From Spirodela intermedia (lineage: Eukaryota; Streptophyta; Magnoliopsida; Alismatales; Araceae): a stretch of 64,000 bases of DNA. The translations under genes and the position numbers were made by a program. Shown one piece after another: positions 12,233 through 24,744 of this stretch. The notes under the pieces are model-generated. The model did no database searches and was not told the DNA's origin. It was given only the letters and a program-made list of their open reading frames with translations. Numbering within the stretch: the stretch's first letter is position 1; the number at the start of each line of letters is the position of its first letter. Location of the stretch: the NCBI GenBank assembly GCA_902729315.2, contig LR746273.1:2288001-2352000 (forward strand), written 5' to 3'.

Positions 12233-13870
12233 TGATAAGTCTTCATTATCATGAGTTAATAATTAGTAAATAATATAGTTTTAGTCTTAACTCGTGATAA
12301 ATAGACTTATAATTGTGTTAAAGTGTGAAAAGTGGTTTTCAGTTGATTAATGTGATTTTTTGAGTAATTATGTGATTTTACATGAATTTATATGATTTTT
12401 ATAGTCTTACTTTTGAGATAAATGAAAAAAAAGAAATAAAACTAAAATATTGCAAAATGGGGGGACCCACTGGCCAACCGGGCCCGCAAGTGGGTCGGAA
12501 GCTCAGTCGGGGAGTAGCCACGAGCAGGGGCTCGAGCGGCTTGGACCGATAGGGGCACGTGTGCGCCACTCCTCTTCCACATCACCGGTGGCCAGCTAGC
12601 TGTGGGGCAAGGAGTGGTCATACACGCGAGAGAAGGAACTTTGCTTAGAAAGCTAACATTACTATATATTCGCCCGAAAAATCGACGCACAATCGATGTG
12701 GGACTAAACCTGCGTCACACCTTCCTCAGAAGAGGCGGGCGACTGGCGCAGGTTCGAGTCCTTCTAGAGTCAAAAGTCATATATTTTTATCTGATTATCG
12801 CGACTTTCCTGCAGATCGCCGGTGAAGGATTAAGCAACGAGAATCGCTGAATCATTGGCGAAAATCTCGTCAATGCGATTTGCAGAGCATTGCTACTAAA
12901 ATTGCTGAACGATTCGTGATAAAAGGATCGCGAATCCATTGAGTAAATCATCTCCGATTGATCGACGAACAAGCCGTCGTCGGGAAGAGGACGATCCGCC
13001 GGGAGACGAGTCGCCACCTCCTGAGAGCGTACCAGATGTGATGAAGAGCCTCCTCTTGCTGTGCGGACCTGAGGATGAAGCTCCCTGACACGCACCCTAC
13101 CTCCATCCAGCTCCTTTTCGTCGGGTGACAGCCGCCGGAGAGCTGCAAAGTCGCCATTTTTCCACTCCGCCGGGTGACAGCCACCGGAGACGACTCAACG
13201 ACCCATTTCATTAATCTCTAGACTTCGCGAGAAGATCTAGAGATTGCCCACGTCGTCCTTGTCCAAGGAGAGCCTTCGAGGCCGTGGACACTGCACGACG
13301 ATCCTCCCGAACACTTAGAATTCCGATGCATCGCCGACGCATCGCCATCGCGACGTCGGAGCTCTGTTTTCCTACTTTTAACTTACTTTATGCTTCATTT
13401 AGTGATAATTTTTGTCTTTTTAATTTACCAAAATATACTTTGTTCAATTACGATTCTTCCGGCTTTTACAGATCTTAATTTGATTAATTAAATCGTCTGT
13501 AATCGCTTACGTAAGAATCGTCAGGTAGAACTCTGTTTTCGCCCGATTCGCGTTCGCCGGGTGCTGATGTCATCCTGATGTCTGCACCCTTATTTCCCTT
13601 TTTCGTGAATTTTAAATATATTTCCTTTTCATTTCCTAGTATAAAATTCATAGAAAATCGTACTCATTGAGAAAAATTCTGAATAATTACCAAATATTAT
13701 ATTACATCCTTGTGATAGACTTGGAAAATTACTGCTATTTTTGGAAGTTTTATTGAATTATAATTGATATATTTGTTTAGAAATACTTCTAAATATCTGA
13801 AAATTCGTATTTTCTAGTTTTATAAATTTTAAATTTGGGTGATTTAATATACAACGACTGAGTCACGTCA
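12233..13870. mobile_element. Solo LTR, copy A (1.63-kb family)
   Basis: 1638 bp, starting TGATAAGTCTTC and ending GAGTCACGTCA. It is flanked by the 5-bp duplication ACCCC (12228-12232 and 13871-13875). It is alignable over its full length to copies B and C. There is no internal retrotransposon region, so it is best read as a solo LTR. Frames inside it (for example a 102-aa - strand frame) occur in all copies but match no family I know. Confidence 0.87.
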
Positions 13871-13875
13871 ACCCC

Positions 13876-15026
13876 CTCCCCCTATTAGCCCATGATTACC
13901 TAATGATACTCCGTTCACACTCAATTTGATGGAGCCCTCTTTGGGGGGGGGGGGGGGTTTCACATCACTCCCTCAAAAGAAGTCTTTCTTTGGAAGCACG
14001 ACACTTCTATTCTCTAATTTCTAATTAAACTTTACCCTGAATGTATGAGTAAGAACTTTTCATTCATCCTAGATGTTGTTTCCTTCACCCACTGTTTAAC
14101 TCTATACATAATCAGTGTTGGCGCACATTGCTTATCTACCATTCTAACGTTATTTCTCCCTTTCCACAATTCCCATGATACGTAGGCAATGCTAATTCTT
14201 GGTAGGGTGGCCATCATGGTTTTTTTCTTTTGGGTTCTAAAGAAAAATAGTACCCACCAATAATAGTTTTTCCAATTTCTATTTGGAAGATTCCACAACT
14301 CTATGACCCATTCTCATGATTGACTTGCCCATTCTCCTTCAAAAAATAAGTGCTAATCATTCTCATCTAAGGAAATTTTGCAATAGGCACATTTCGATGC
14401 TAATACTATGCCCCTTTTTTTAACATTATCATCTAACGACAATCGTCTATGAAATAATCTCCATAGGAAAAAAGATAATTTTGTCGGGAACAATTTGTGC
14501 CATATCTCTTTTCCTCACAATTTTACCTCTTTTTTTTCTCTAAATTCTTCCCATACTGAACCTCTGGAAAACTCCCCATGTGGGGTAAGTGTCCATATCT
14601 CTATATCCTTTCTCTCCTATGAAGATATTGAGTTTAATTCTAGTGATCATGCTAGATTCCAAGAGACTCCTACAACTATAAGCATGTGCCTCCAATCTTT
14701 ATTTTTGATATGTTAGACACTAAAAAGTGGCCTATTTATATTGATTGAGTAAAGCTCACCTATTATCTCCAACCTTGACCAATTTTTCATCTAGATATTT
14801 ATATCACTTGGTCTCACTTGTCACAAAATGAATTTCTTCATCTCTAACCATTTTTTTCTGTAATTTCCTTTAGTTAGCCGATCCCTTTATTTCCATCATG
14901 TCATTTACCCATCTTCCAAATTTCTTTTGCATTAATTCTGCCCATTGAAATCCCCCAAAGTTACATCTCCATGCGTTTACATCTCCAGATGAAAATGCAT
15001 TTGTGTGTCTAGGTCTCGGATTTCTA
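13876..15026 (-). pseudogene. LINE zinc-finger/RT-associated region remnant
   Basis: On the - strand there are traces of the plant zf-RVT region, then ELWNLPNRNWKNYYWW-type sequence and ISIAYVSWELWKGRNNVRM (14298-14032), typical of the segment between RT and RNase H in plant LINEs. Confidence 0.75.
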
Positions 15027-15031
15027 GCCCC

Positions 15032-16662
15032 TGATAAGTCTTCATTATCATGAGTAAATAATTAGTAAATAATATAGTTTTAGCCTTAACTCATGATAAA
15101 TAGACTTATATTTGTGTTAAAGTGTGAAAAGTAGTTTTCAATTGATGAACGTGAATTTTTAGGTAATTATGTGATTTTATACGAATTTATATGATTTTTA
15201 TAATCTTACTTTTGAGATAAATGAAGAAAAAGAAATAAAAATAAAAATAAGACAAAATGAGGGGGACCCGCCGGCCAGTCAGGCCCGCAAGCGGGTCGGA
15301 AGCGCAGTCGGAGAGTAGCCGTGAGTAGGGGCTTAAGTGGCTTGGACCGATAGGGGCACGTGCACGCTGCTCCCCTTCCACGTCACTAGTGGCCAACCGG
15401 CTGTAGGGCAAGGAGTGGTCGTACACGTACGAGAAAGAGACTTGCTTCGAAATATAATTACTATATATTTGCCCGAAAATTCAGCGCACAACTGATGTGG
15501 GACTAAACCCGCGTCACACCTTCCCCAGAAGGGGCGGGCAACCGGCGCGGGTTCGAATCCTCCTAGAGCCAAAACTCATATTTTTATCTGATTATCGCAA
15601 CTTTCCTGCATATCGCCGGTGAAGGATTAAGCAACCAAAATCGTTGGATCATCGGCGAAAATCTCGTCAACGCGATTCTCGAGGCATTGTTACTAAAATT
15701 ACTGAAGGATTCGAGATAAAAGGATCGCGAATCTATCAAGTAAATCATCTTCGATTGATCGATGAACAAGCCGTCATCGGGAAGAGGACGATCCGCCGAG
15801 AGGCGAGTTGCCACCTCTTGAGAACGTACCAAATGCGATGAAGAGCCTACTCTTGCTGCACGGACTTGAGGATGAAGCTCCCTGACACGCGCCCCACCTC
15901 CATTTAGCTCCTCTCCGTCGGGTGACAGCCATTGGAGAGCCGCAAAGTCGCCGTTTTTTCGCTCCGTCGGGTGACAGCCGTCGGAGACGATTCGACGACC
16001 CATTGATCTCTAGTCTTTGCAAGGAGATCTAGAGATTACCCACATCATCCTTGTCCAAGGAGAGCCTTCGAGGCCGTGGACACTGCACGACGATCCTCCC
16101 AAACGCTTAGGATTCCGGTGCATCGCCGACGCATCGCCGCCGCGACGCCGGAACTTTGTTTTCCTGCTTTCAACTTAATTTCTACTTCTTTTAGTGATAA
16201 TTTGTTGATTTTAAATTTATCAAGATATACTCTATTTCATTACGATTCTTCTGACTTTTACAGATCTTAATTTGATCAATTAAATCGTCTGTAATCGCTT
16301 ACGTAAGAATTGTTGGACGAAACTCTATTTCCGCCCGATTCATGTTCGCTAGGCGCCGATGTCATCTTGATGTCCGCACCCTTATTTCCTTTTTTCGTGA
16401 ATTTTAAATATATTTCCTTTTTATTTCTTAATATAAAATTAATAGAAAATAGTATTCTTTGAAGAAAATTCTAAATAATTGCCAAATATTATATTACATT
16501 TCTATGATCGATCTAGAAAATTAATACTATTTTTGGAAGTTTTATTGAATTATACTTGATATATTTGTTCAGAAATACTTCTAAATATTTAAAAATTCGT
16601 ATTTTCTAGTTTTATAAATTTTAAATTTGCGTGATTTACTATACAATGATTGAGTCACGTCA
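15032..16662. mobile_element. Solo LTR, copy B (1.63-kb family)
   Basis: 1631 bp, starting TGATAAGTCTTC and ending GAGTCACGTCA. Target duplication GCCCC lies at 15027-15031 and 16663-16667. It sits in the LINE between RT and the zinc-finger region. Confidence 0.88.
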
Positions 16663-16667
16663 GCCCC

Positions 16668-17885
16668 CCTTCCTCTTGTGGAGTACAAACATTTCTCCGT
16701 GAAATCCAATGCATCTTTCTCTTCTTCCTACTCCCTCCTCATATAAAAATGGTCATATATTTGCTTAATCTATCTAAAGTACCAACTGTGATATCATACA
16801 TAGTCATCATGTGTATAGGGAGACTACTTAATACATACTTGATTAGGGTCACCTTGCCCTTGGCAAAAGAATTTTCGCCTTCCAGCCCCCTATCTTCTTA
16901 GAGATTTTTCTAACTATTGATTTGAAATATCATTTTTTTGTAAGTCCTTTGAATATTTGACATCCCAAGTACTCAAAGGGTAATATTCATCTTCTATACT
17001 TTGTAATCTCTTGGTCTCTCCTAATTGTATTAGGTGGAGATGTGTTTGATAGAAGAAATTTGATTTCTTCTCATCCACTCTCTATCTTGACGCCTATTCA
17101 TATTCTTTGATGAAGGAGATCAATTTACGTAGAGATTTCCCCTTACCATTTAAGAAGATGATGGTGTCATTTACAAATAAGTGACTGATCAATGGACAGT
17201 CTCTCTTCACAAAGAATGGCTGAATATTTCATTTTGCAAACAAGATTCTGAGGCCTCAACTCAAAACCTCTTCCACCAGAATGAATAGGGATGGAGGCAA
17301 AATATCTCTTTGTCTCAATTCTTTGTTAGACGTGAAGAAAGTAGATGACGTGCCCCCCAATAATATGGAGAAAGTATTTCCTTCAATGCATGCACAGATC
17401 AAGTTAATCCATCTATCCTTAAACCCAAATTTACCTAAGACCTGATATAGAAATGACCATTCTAAACGATCATATGCTTTTTCCATATCCAATTTTATGA
17501 TCACATTTGATTGTAGAATCTGTGTGTTGATGAATTGGGTCATCTCTTGTAACATTTTTCTATATTAACCTCCCTTCTACAAAGACCCCCTGTTCCTAGG
17601 AGATAATCCACATCATAATATGTTTCAGTCTTCTCTCAATCAACCTCGAAATTACCTTATAGCAGACATTACATAGGCTAATTGGTCTAAAATCCGCAAA
17701 GAATTTTGACGCCAAGGTTTTGAGAATAAGTGCTATGAATGTGGACTTCCATGTGCATGGTAGGATAGATTTACAGAAAAAGTCCTTAATCACCTCATAA
17801 GTCCTTTCCTACTATGTCCCAACATGCTATGAAAAATTAACGCTCATACCATCATGTTCGCAAAGACCTGTTAGCATGGTTGCCA
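16668..17885 (-). pseudogene. LINE reverse transcriptase remnant
   Basis: On the - strand: STFIALILKTLASKFFADF, RPISLCNVCYKVISRLIERR (17793-17596), IIKLDMEKAYDRLEWSFL (17555-17256), and then LNGKGKSLRKLISFIKEYE. These are the RT fingers and palm of plant LINEs. Frameshifts break it. A GPDGM-like motif at about 17860-17875 marks the first readable LINE sequence. Confidence 0.88.
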
Positions 17886-17899
17886 CTTGTTCCTCCAGC

Positions 17900-18452
17900 T
17901 TGGTTTTTTGAAAGTGAGGATAGCGGAACAGACGGACGTGGATTGTTCGACTACCTAACTTCATGTTGATGCAATATTTTTACTTGTGGGTTGGCAAAAG
18001 ACCGATGATGTTTGCAAAGACTTGCAAAAAGTGCTCCTGAAGTTCTCTTGTCAAGGGGTCATTTGACACCATGTTGTTATCGATTTCAAGCTTGAATAGC
18101 TCAAAGTATGCTTCCCCCTTGCACAATTTGCTGGTCAAGGTATCTAGTTGGTGTCGTTTTTTCTATTTGGGAGGTTCTACTACAATTGTAACCCTTTTCT
18201 TACAACGGGGAAGGACAATGTCCAGTCATTCAAATTGAGCTCCAACTTGTGCCTATCTTTGATCCAATATATCTCAAGGATGATGTCGATTGAGGTGAGA
18301 GGGAACAAGAGGAAGTCACTCGAGATGATAGTACTCTGAAGATCTATGATGAGGCCGCGACACATTTTTGAGCCGAGGATCATCTCTCTTGTGCTAGTGG
18401 CCACCTGATAAGGTGTTGTCCTAACTGTTAGAAATTGTTGCTTTTGGACTAA
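17900..18452 (-). pseudogene. Gypsy protease and start of reverse transcriptase
   Basis: On the - strand, REMILGSKMCRGLIIDLQ and DWTLSFPVVRKG (18404-18180) fit the Gypsy protease and linker (the WxxxxTLxF type). Further on, VRLFRYPHFQKTKLEEQVA fits the conserved RPYRYPxxQK start of Gypsy RT. The RT continues at about 10.89 kb after the LINE. Confidence 0.82.
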
Positions 18453-18457
18453 ACGAC

Positions 18458-20082
18458 TGATAAGTCTTCATTATCATGAGTTAATAATTAGTAAATAATA
18501 TAGTTTTAGCCTTAACTCATGATAAATAGACTTATATTTGTGTTAAAGTGTGAAAAGTGGTTTTCAGTTGATGAATGTGAATTTTTAAGTAATTATGTGA
18601 TTTTACATGAATTTATATGATTTTTACAGTCTTGCTTTTGAGATAAATGAAAAAAAAGAAATAAAAATAAGACAAAATGAGGGGGGACCCGCCAGCCAGC
18701 CGGGCCCGCAAGCGGGTCGGAAGCTCAGTTAGGGAGTAGCCGCGAGCAGGAGCTCGAGCAGCTTGGACTGATAAGGGCACGTGTGCGCCACTCCCCTTCC
18801 ACGTCACCGGTGGCCAGCTAGCTGTGGGGCAAGGAGTGGTCATACACACGAGAGAAGGAACTTTGCTTAGAAAGCTAACATTACTATATATTCGCCCGAA
18901 AAATCGACGCACAACTGATGTGGGACTAAACCCCCGTCACATCTTCCTCAGAAGGGGCGGACAACCGGCGCGGGTTCGAATCCTCCTAGAGTCAAAATTC
19001 ATATATTTTTATCTGATTATCGCGACTTTCCTGCAGATCGCTAGTGAAGGATTAAGCAACGAAAATCGCTGGATCATCGGCGAAAATCTTGTCAACACGA
19101 TTCGCGGAGCATTGCTACTAAAATTGCTGAACGATTCGCAATAAAAGGATCGCGAATCCATTGAGTAAATCATCTCCGATTGATCGACGAACAAGCCGTC
19201 GTCGGGAAGAGGACGATCCGCCGGGAGACGAGTCGCCACCTCTTGAGAGCTTACCAGATGTGATGAAGAGCCTCCTCTTGCTGCGTGGACCTGAGGATGA
19301 AGCTCCCTGACACGCGCCCCACCTCCATCTAGCTCCTTTTCGTCGGGTGACAGCCGCCGGAGAGCCGCAAAGTCGCCGTTTTTCCACTCCGTCGGGTGAC
19401 AGCCGGCGGAGATGACTCGACGACCCATTCCATTGATATCTAGACTTCGAAAGGAGATCTAGAGATTGGCCACGTCGTCTTTGTCCAAGGAGAGCCTTCG
19501 AGGCCGTGGACACTGCACGACGATCCTCCCTAACGCTCAGGATTCCGGTGCATCGCCGTCGCGATGCCGGAACTTTGTTTTCCTGCTTTCAAACTTACTT
19601 TACGCTTCATTTAGTGATACTTTTTGTGATTTTAATTTACCAAAATATACTTTGTTCTATTACGATTCTTCTCGCTTTTACATATCTTAATTTGATTAAT
19701 TAAATCGTCTGTAATCGCTTACGTAAGAATCGCCGGGCGGAACTCTGTTTCTGCCTGATTCGCGTTCGCCGGGCGCTGACGTCATCCTGACGTCCGCACC
19801 CTTATTTCCCTTTTTCGTGAATTTTAAATATATTTCCTTTTCATTTCCTAGTATACAATTCATAGAAAATTGTATTCATTGAGGAAAATTCTGAATAATT
19901 ACCAAATATTATATTACATCCTTGTGATTGACTTGGAAAATTACTGCTATTTTTGGAAGTTTTATTGAATTATAATTGATATATTTGTTCAGAAATACTT
20001 CTAAATATCTGAAAATTCGTATTTTCTAGTTTTATAAATTTTAGATTTGCGTGATTTAGTATACAACAACTGAGTCACATCA
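18458..20082. mobile_element. Solo LTR, copy C (1.63-kb family)
   Basis: 1625 bp, starting TGATAAGTCTTC and ending GAGTCACATCA. Perfect target duplication ACGAC lies at 18453-18457 and 20083-20087. It is inserted in the Gypsy protease region, independently of the LINE. Confidence 0.88.
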
Positions 20083-20087
20083 ACGAC

Positions 20088-21517
20088 TGTTGACGAAGTT
20101 AAATGTTGCTACTATATTGAGTAGAGCGAACACTTGACACCTTTCAATCATTCCCTTGAAACATATAGCTCGCCTATAGAAGTAACCGGACAACAAGTGG
20201 AGGGATACTTCAAGTTGGACTATCTCGCCTTCGTCTGGTAATGGGTCATGGGGAAGCTCCTCCGCTTGAGTATCGTTTGATGTGAAGTCAGAGTCAGCGG
20301 GAGCGAAGAGAATATTTAACTCTTGTTTGCACTAATGGTCGAGCATGAATTTCTCATCGTAGTGAAAACACAGGCCTTGGGTTCGTCGAGCTTGAATTTC
20401 AGCAGCGGTGAGATGCAAGTGTCGACAGTGATCGATTTGAGGTGCTCTGCTGGCAGAGATACACGGGCTTGTTGTTGTTGGACCAGGACCATGGTATCCC
20501 TTGCGGTTGCTCGCACCCTATGGTGGTGGCCGTATCTAGGGCCCATTGTACACTGAAGACCCTTTCTCCGCCCCTTTGTCTTGTTGCAGTCAACCTCTAT
20601 TTCTTAGTGTAATTAGCTTGGTTTCAACCCTCTTGGTTGTTTGCATCATCGCTTCAAGGTCATGTGGGTTGAGGGCAATCACTTCTACCTATATCTTTTG
20701 TTGGAGACACTTGAGAAAGTTGCCTTTTAGAATGACCTCCGACATGTCGCAGAGTGCATGGGACATTAGTTCGAACTGCTCTCGATAATCTTCCACTAAC
20801 CCCGTTTGTTCGAGTTCGAGTTATTGATAGTTGAGGAAGCTAGAGTGTTTATCTCCATAGCATTCAAACAACTTGTACTTTAGATCTCCCCAATTGCAGA
20901 ACGGTGGCCGATATTCAACTCACTGGAGCCAATGGAGGGCTTTTCCTTTCATGCTGATTCACACCTCCGCCAATTGCTCAGGTGCTGTTTGTCAATAGGT
21001 GGAGAAATATATCTCCACACAATATATCTAGTTTTTCGGGTTGGACCCTATAAAGATGGGGAACTCTTGTCGCCGTCGAGGGTTGGACTGTGGAGGCCCT
21101 CAAGGATGACGGTGGTCAGGCAGACTGTCATGAGGGTATGAGTTGGGAAACGGATCTTCTCGGTAACAAGGGTTACCAGGCAGAGCCGGAGGTTGTCTTG
21201 CACTAGTATCCCTGGGGGACCACTCCCCCAATTGCTTTGAAAAAAGTTTGGTCTTGCCAGCTCGATTTGGAGAAATGCTTACTTGGCGTTGGATGTTGTC
21301 TAGGATATGGGCAATCGACCCCAGTTGGTGAGAGACTGAATCTAGTCTTTGGCACATGTTTGCCTGCTCTGCACGTATTGCTTGAAGTTGTTTGGCATTA
21401 GCCGTCAGTTCATTGCTGGTGAGGAACTGAAACTCCTCCAGCTCTTTCTCGAGAGGGTTGAGCTTGGGATCGGAGGGTTTGGGCCCCATAGAAGCATCGT
21501 TGTGCTTTGATAACAAT
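20088..21517 (-). pseudogene. Gypsy gag remnant
   Basis: On the - strand, a 150-codon open piece (21552-21100, beginning within the LTR) gives a coiled, charged N-terminal gag segment (LNPLEKELEEFQFLTSNELT, LDSVSHQLGSIAHILDNIQR). It is followed by a broken retrotransposon-gag region down to about 20.1 kb, where the protease part begins. Assignment rests mainly on position between the primer-binding site and the protease. Confidence 0.72.
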
Positions 21518-22097
21518 TGATGACAACCTTTTGATTGAGGCGTCAAACACAAACTGATTTAATAAAATAATCTATCTTGTATAAAACTCCGAATGTATGG
21601 GGCTCCAAATTACTCTTGCTAAAAGGTCAAGAATGGCTGAGAGAGAAAGAGAGAGAGAGAGAGGGTCAATGAGGGACACAAGGATACAGAGAGAGAGAAT
21701 ATAATAACCAAGACCTCTCATGTCTTGGGGTTGTCGATGTGAGATGGTGAATCTCCACTCCGCATAGAGTTCTTCATGACGTTCTTCCAAGCTCCTATTT
21801 CCATGGTCGCTCGGCCCCTCTATATATAGCCAAAGTCCTCTGGCATCGACAACTGCCTCTTGTCTCACTTTGATCGGATTCGACAGGACATGAGTGCTGT
21901 GCTTCATCTCTGTCAGGTTTGTCATAGTTTTTTGCCAAATTTCATGTGCCGCACACGTCTCCTGTCATGTAGGCTCTCACATGTGGTTGTCTCTTTCGGT
22001 GTCTAGATCTTGTCTGCCTTGTTTTGTTCTTAGGCTAGGCTGGCTTCTTTGAAATCTCTTTCCCTATAAGCTTATTTGGGATGTTAGGGTTTCAACA
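21518..22097 (-). repeat. 5' LTR of Gypsy element
   Basis: 580 bp, from TGTTGAAACCC (22097, - strand) to TCATCA (21518), followed by a primer-binding-like TGTTATCAAAGC. Confidence 0.93.
21819..21831 (-). promoter_or_regulatory. Candidate TATA box in Gypsy 5' LTR
   Basis: The - strand reads GGCTATATATAGAGG here. The other LTR has the decayed GGCTATAAAAAGGGG at the aligned position (about 8036-8050). Position inside the LTR fits a retrotransposon promoter. Confidence 0.5.
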
Positions 22098-22109
22098 AAT
22101 GTCCCCCAC

Positions 22110-22760
22110 AAGAGGAGTGGAGGGAAGCCGATTCTAAACATAAGTGGTAGTGAGAAGGGCATCAATCTAGAGATAATGTGAGGCATTCATCTAAAAAAAA
22201 AGGACGCAAGTGATGTCAAAGAGCTGGCAATGTTTGCGTTCGGCAATACCATTATGCTATAAAGTGTAGGGATAAGTGGTCTAGTAGAGGATGTCATGAT
22301 CGGTACAAAAGGTGCAAAGAGAGGCTTTGACAAACTCAGGGGTGTTATGCGTACAAAGAATTTTGAGTGTAGTGGTATATTAGGTGATAACTTTAGTGAT
22401 GAAGTGAGTAACTATGGTGATGAACTCATAGTGGTCGTAGAGGAGGTAGACACAGCTCACATAGGTATAGTCATCAATAAAAATGATGTAATAATGATAG
22501 CCTGAGACGGAGTAAATACAAGATGGACCATATGCATCTTAATAGAAAATGTCAAAGGAAGTGAAAAAGGGGATGTCAACACGACTAGGATAAGAAGCGC
22601 GGTGATGTTTGCCTAGTTGACAAAACTCACACACAAACTTAAAGAGAGAAAGCCATGATAAAGTTATTTGTAATTTAGAGAAACAAAAATGACTTAAACG
22701 ACGATACCATAAAAAAGAATAAGTGATTGTAGAGGTAACAAAATGGCCCAAAGGCCAAAG
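22110..22760 (-). pseudogene. Copia integrase remnant
   Basis: On the - strand the GAG-pre-integrase and integrase core are readable in pieces: WYRRLSHFCFSKLQ, CEFCQLGKHHRASYPSRVD, GYHYYIIFIDDYTYVS and HNGIAERKHCQL. Many stops are present. It breaks off after a motif resembling INRLPSTPL, close to the Gypsy LTR edge at 22097. Confidence 0.87.
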
Positions 22761-24744
22761 AAAGATTTGTCAAAAATGAGTTCGTAGACGCCTCGTTTGT
22801 TTTTATGGCCCAAATCAATCCTCTGTCCAGTATGCAAATCTTAGAAAGTACAGTGAAAAAGAAAGAATATGACGATACAGACGAAGGCATGAGTAATAGC
22901 ACTGATAGAAAAGTGGTTATCAGGAAAACTAGAAACATAGAGAACCTAGGTGAGGGGAAGGGAGGGAGAAGCTAAGGTGGCACCATAACCTTTGTCTGGA
23001 TAGGTTCAGCCATTAACAATGGTGACAAGGGGATGGGTCAAGGTAGGTTGATAAGCGGAGAGAATAGTAGGGATATCGGTTTTGTGGGTGGAGGCCCCCA
23101 AATTGATAATCCATAGCATCAAAGAAAAAACAAGGAGAGTGTGTGTACCTAGCGTGGAGGAGGCTGGAAGCAAGGTGAGACTAACAAAGGTGAAGTGATA
23201 GTACCATTGAAAAGGGCATCAAGGTCCCGTGGAAGGTAAGAGTTAGAACATGGGATGGAGCGAGGGAAGCTGGAGTCGGAGAAGTCATCATCGATTGTGT
23301 AGAAGCGGGCTTGCTGAACTACCTCCAACACTTAGTAACCGAGATGGTTCTACTTCTTGCAATAGGGATAGAGAAGAAAAATGTTGCACCCACATCCACG
23401 AGGAGAACGACCACTATTAAGACAGAAAGAAGGGGTATCATCTTGAGCCCGTGGAGCAGCCACAACAAGAGCCCAAAGAGTAGAGGTGGCACCTAGAGAG
23501 GAAGAGAAGTAGATGGGCATACTGGTGGTGACCCAAAGGATTGTCGAGAAGATGGAGGCGAGATCAAGCACATGATTTTTAGAGGGAATAGACCCCCAGA
23601 TCTGGGATGTGATTGACGGATGAAGCCCACTGAGATAAACCCCAACATAAAACTTCTAGTGATAGTACTAGAGGGTCAAGAGGTTGATAGTAGGGGGTTG
23701 ATAGATATCAACCTCCTAGATGAGGGTATGGAGGTGGCCATAGTAGGCCTAAAGAGAGATATCGTCTTATTTGTAAGAAAGAAGAGACTCAAAGATCTCC
23801 ACAACACGACTAATATTTGTCTGGTTAGTGTACATGGTTTCCATAGTAAATCATAAGAGATGAGTTGAGGTGATGTGGGCCAGTGCTTGATGATGCTGGG
23901 TTTGATGCTCTAAAGCATCTATGTGATGATGGCCAAGTTGAGTTGGGACCATATCGCATATGAGGGGTCTCGAAGGTTGGGTGGGTCCTCTAAGAGGTAA
24001 TGGAGGAAACTATGAAATCAAAAGAAGAATTCGAAACTAGAGGCCCATGATACATAATTGTGGCAATTGAAAATGTATGTCGGCCGAGTAAGTTACGTCG
24101 TGATGGAGTGGCGAACTAGAGGAACTGTCAAAGAATGGAGAACAATAGTCGAAAGAAGTGAGGGCTTGGAGGCAGGTGACGGAGGAGGGTGAGAGGACGC
24201 CATGAGGCTGGTGGGTCGATTGGCGAGCTGACTAACTCCCTGAGAGGCGGATGGAGCCCTAGCTACCACAGCTAGATGGCGACGGTGGCAAGGTGAGGGG
24301 CAGCAATGGTGGTGATGCAACGGCAAGGGTGCGACGACAAGGGTGCGATGGCAAGGGTAATGAGGGTGAGGGGTGGCGATGGTGGTGGCATGATGGCGAC
24401 TAACGTCAATGATGCCTATGACGGTGACAGTGAGGGTTGGGGCACGACAGTAAGGGTGTGACAGCAAGGAGGGGCCTCAAAGGCGGTGATGATGGCGGAG
24501 ATGCCGGAGAAGAGGAGGAGGGCAACGACAATGGTGAGGGGCGATGGCGGCAAAGAGGGCGGCACTGAAAGGAGAAGGAGAGTGATAACAGAGATGACGA
24601 TACTAGAAGAGGCAAGAGCGGCGACGCCAAAGAGCTGCCTAAGGAGGGAAGAGGCCGACGAGGAAGAGAGTGATGCATTGGAGATGGGTGGTGCACCGAA
24701 GAGGAGGACAATAATGAGAGATACCTAGGGCTCTAATATAATGT
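22761..24744 (-). pseudogene. Copia gag region remnant
   Basis: On the - strand, between the 5' LTR and the integrase, there are degenerate frames with gag-like traces such as YLSGLHPSITSQIWGSI (near 23.6 kb) and a possible zinc-knuckle remnant near 23.35-23.4 kb. The 24.1-24.7 kb part is low-complexity, giving His/Pro/Ser-rich frames. A primer-binding-like sequence (TATTAGAGCCCTAGG) adjoins the LTR at about 24725-24740. Confidence 0.55.

Larger units (their letters stand above)
10895..17885 (-). mobile_element. 5'-truncated LINE (non-LTR retrotransposon) inserted in Gypsy RT
   Basis: On the - strand, LINE domains occur in order across three pieces: RT (17.88-16.67 kb), the zinc-finger RT-associated region (15.03-13.88 kb) and the RNase H domain (12.23-11.56 kb). 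Two solo LTRs with their own target duplications separate the pieces. The Gypsy RT is interrupted exactly at both borders (about 17.88 and 10.89 kb). The LINE starts within RT, so it is truncated at the 5' end. T-rich stretches on the + strand at 10891-10898 and 11330-11450 are candidates for the poly-A end. I could not identify its target duplication. Confidence 0.82.
7742..22097 (-). mobile_element. Chromodomain Gypsy (Ty3, Tekay/Del-like) retrotransposon, interrupted
   Basis: The LTRs are 7742-8311 (570 bp) and 21518-22097 (580 bp), clearly homologous along their length. The right LTR starts (- strand) TGTTGAAACCC and ends TCATCA. A primer-binding-like TGTTATCAAAGC follows it. A purine tract (AGGGGGGGAAG) precedes the 3' LTR at about 8312-8330. 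Internal order on the - strand is gag (20.1-21.5 kb), protease (17.9-18.45 kb), RT and RNase H (9.7-10.9 kb), integrase and chromodomain (8.34-9.6 kb). The flanks GATGG and AATGT are only a partial target-duplication match. A solo LTR (18458-20082) and a LINE (about 10.9-17.9 kb) have inserted into it. It lies in the integrase region of the short-LTR Copia. Confidence 0.9.

Noticed and set aside
12700-12780. tRNA gene in the repeat family
   Set aside because: Only a B-box-like motif is present; no A box, anticodon arm or complete cloverleaf was found.
15584-16003. 139-codon frame, also present at 19009-19428 and partly at 12787-13095
   Set aside because: It lies inside the solo LTR family. 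It is open in two copies, but no domain is recognised and the third copy is broken; LTRs rarely code, so I do not call it a gene.
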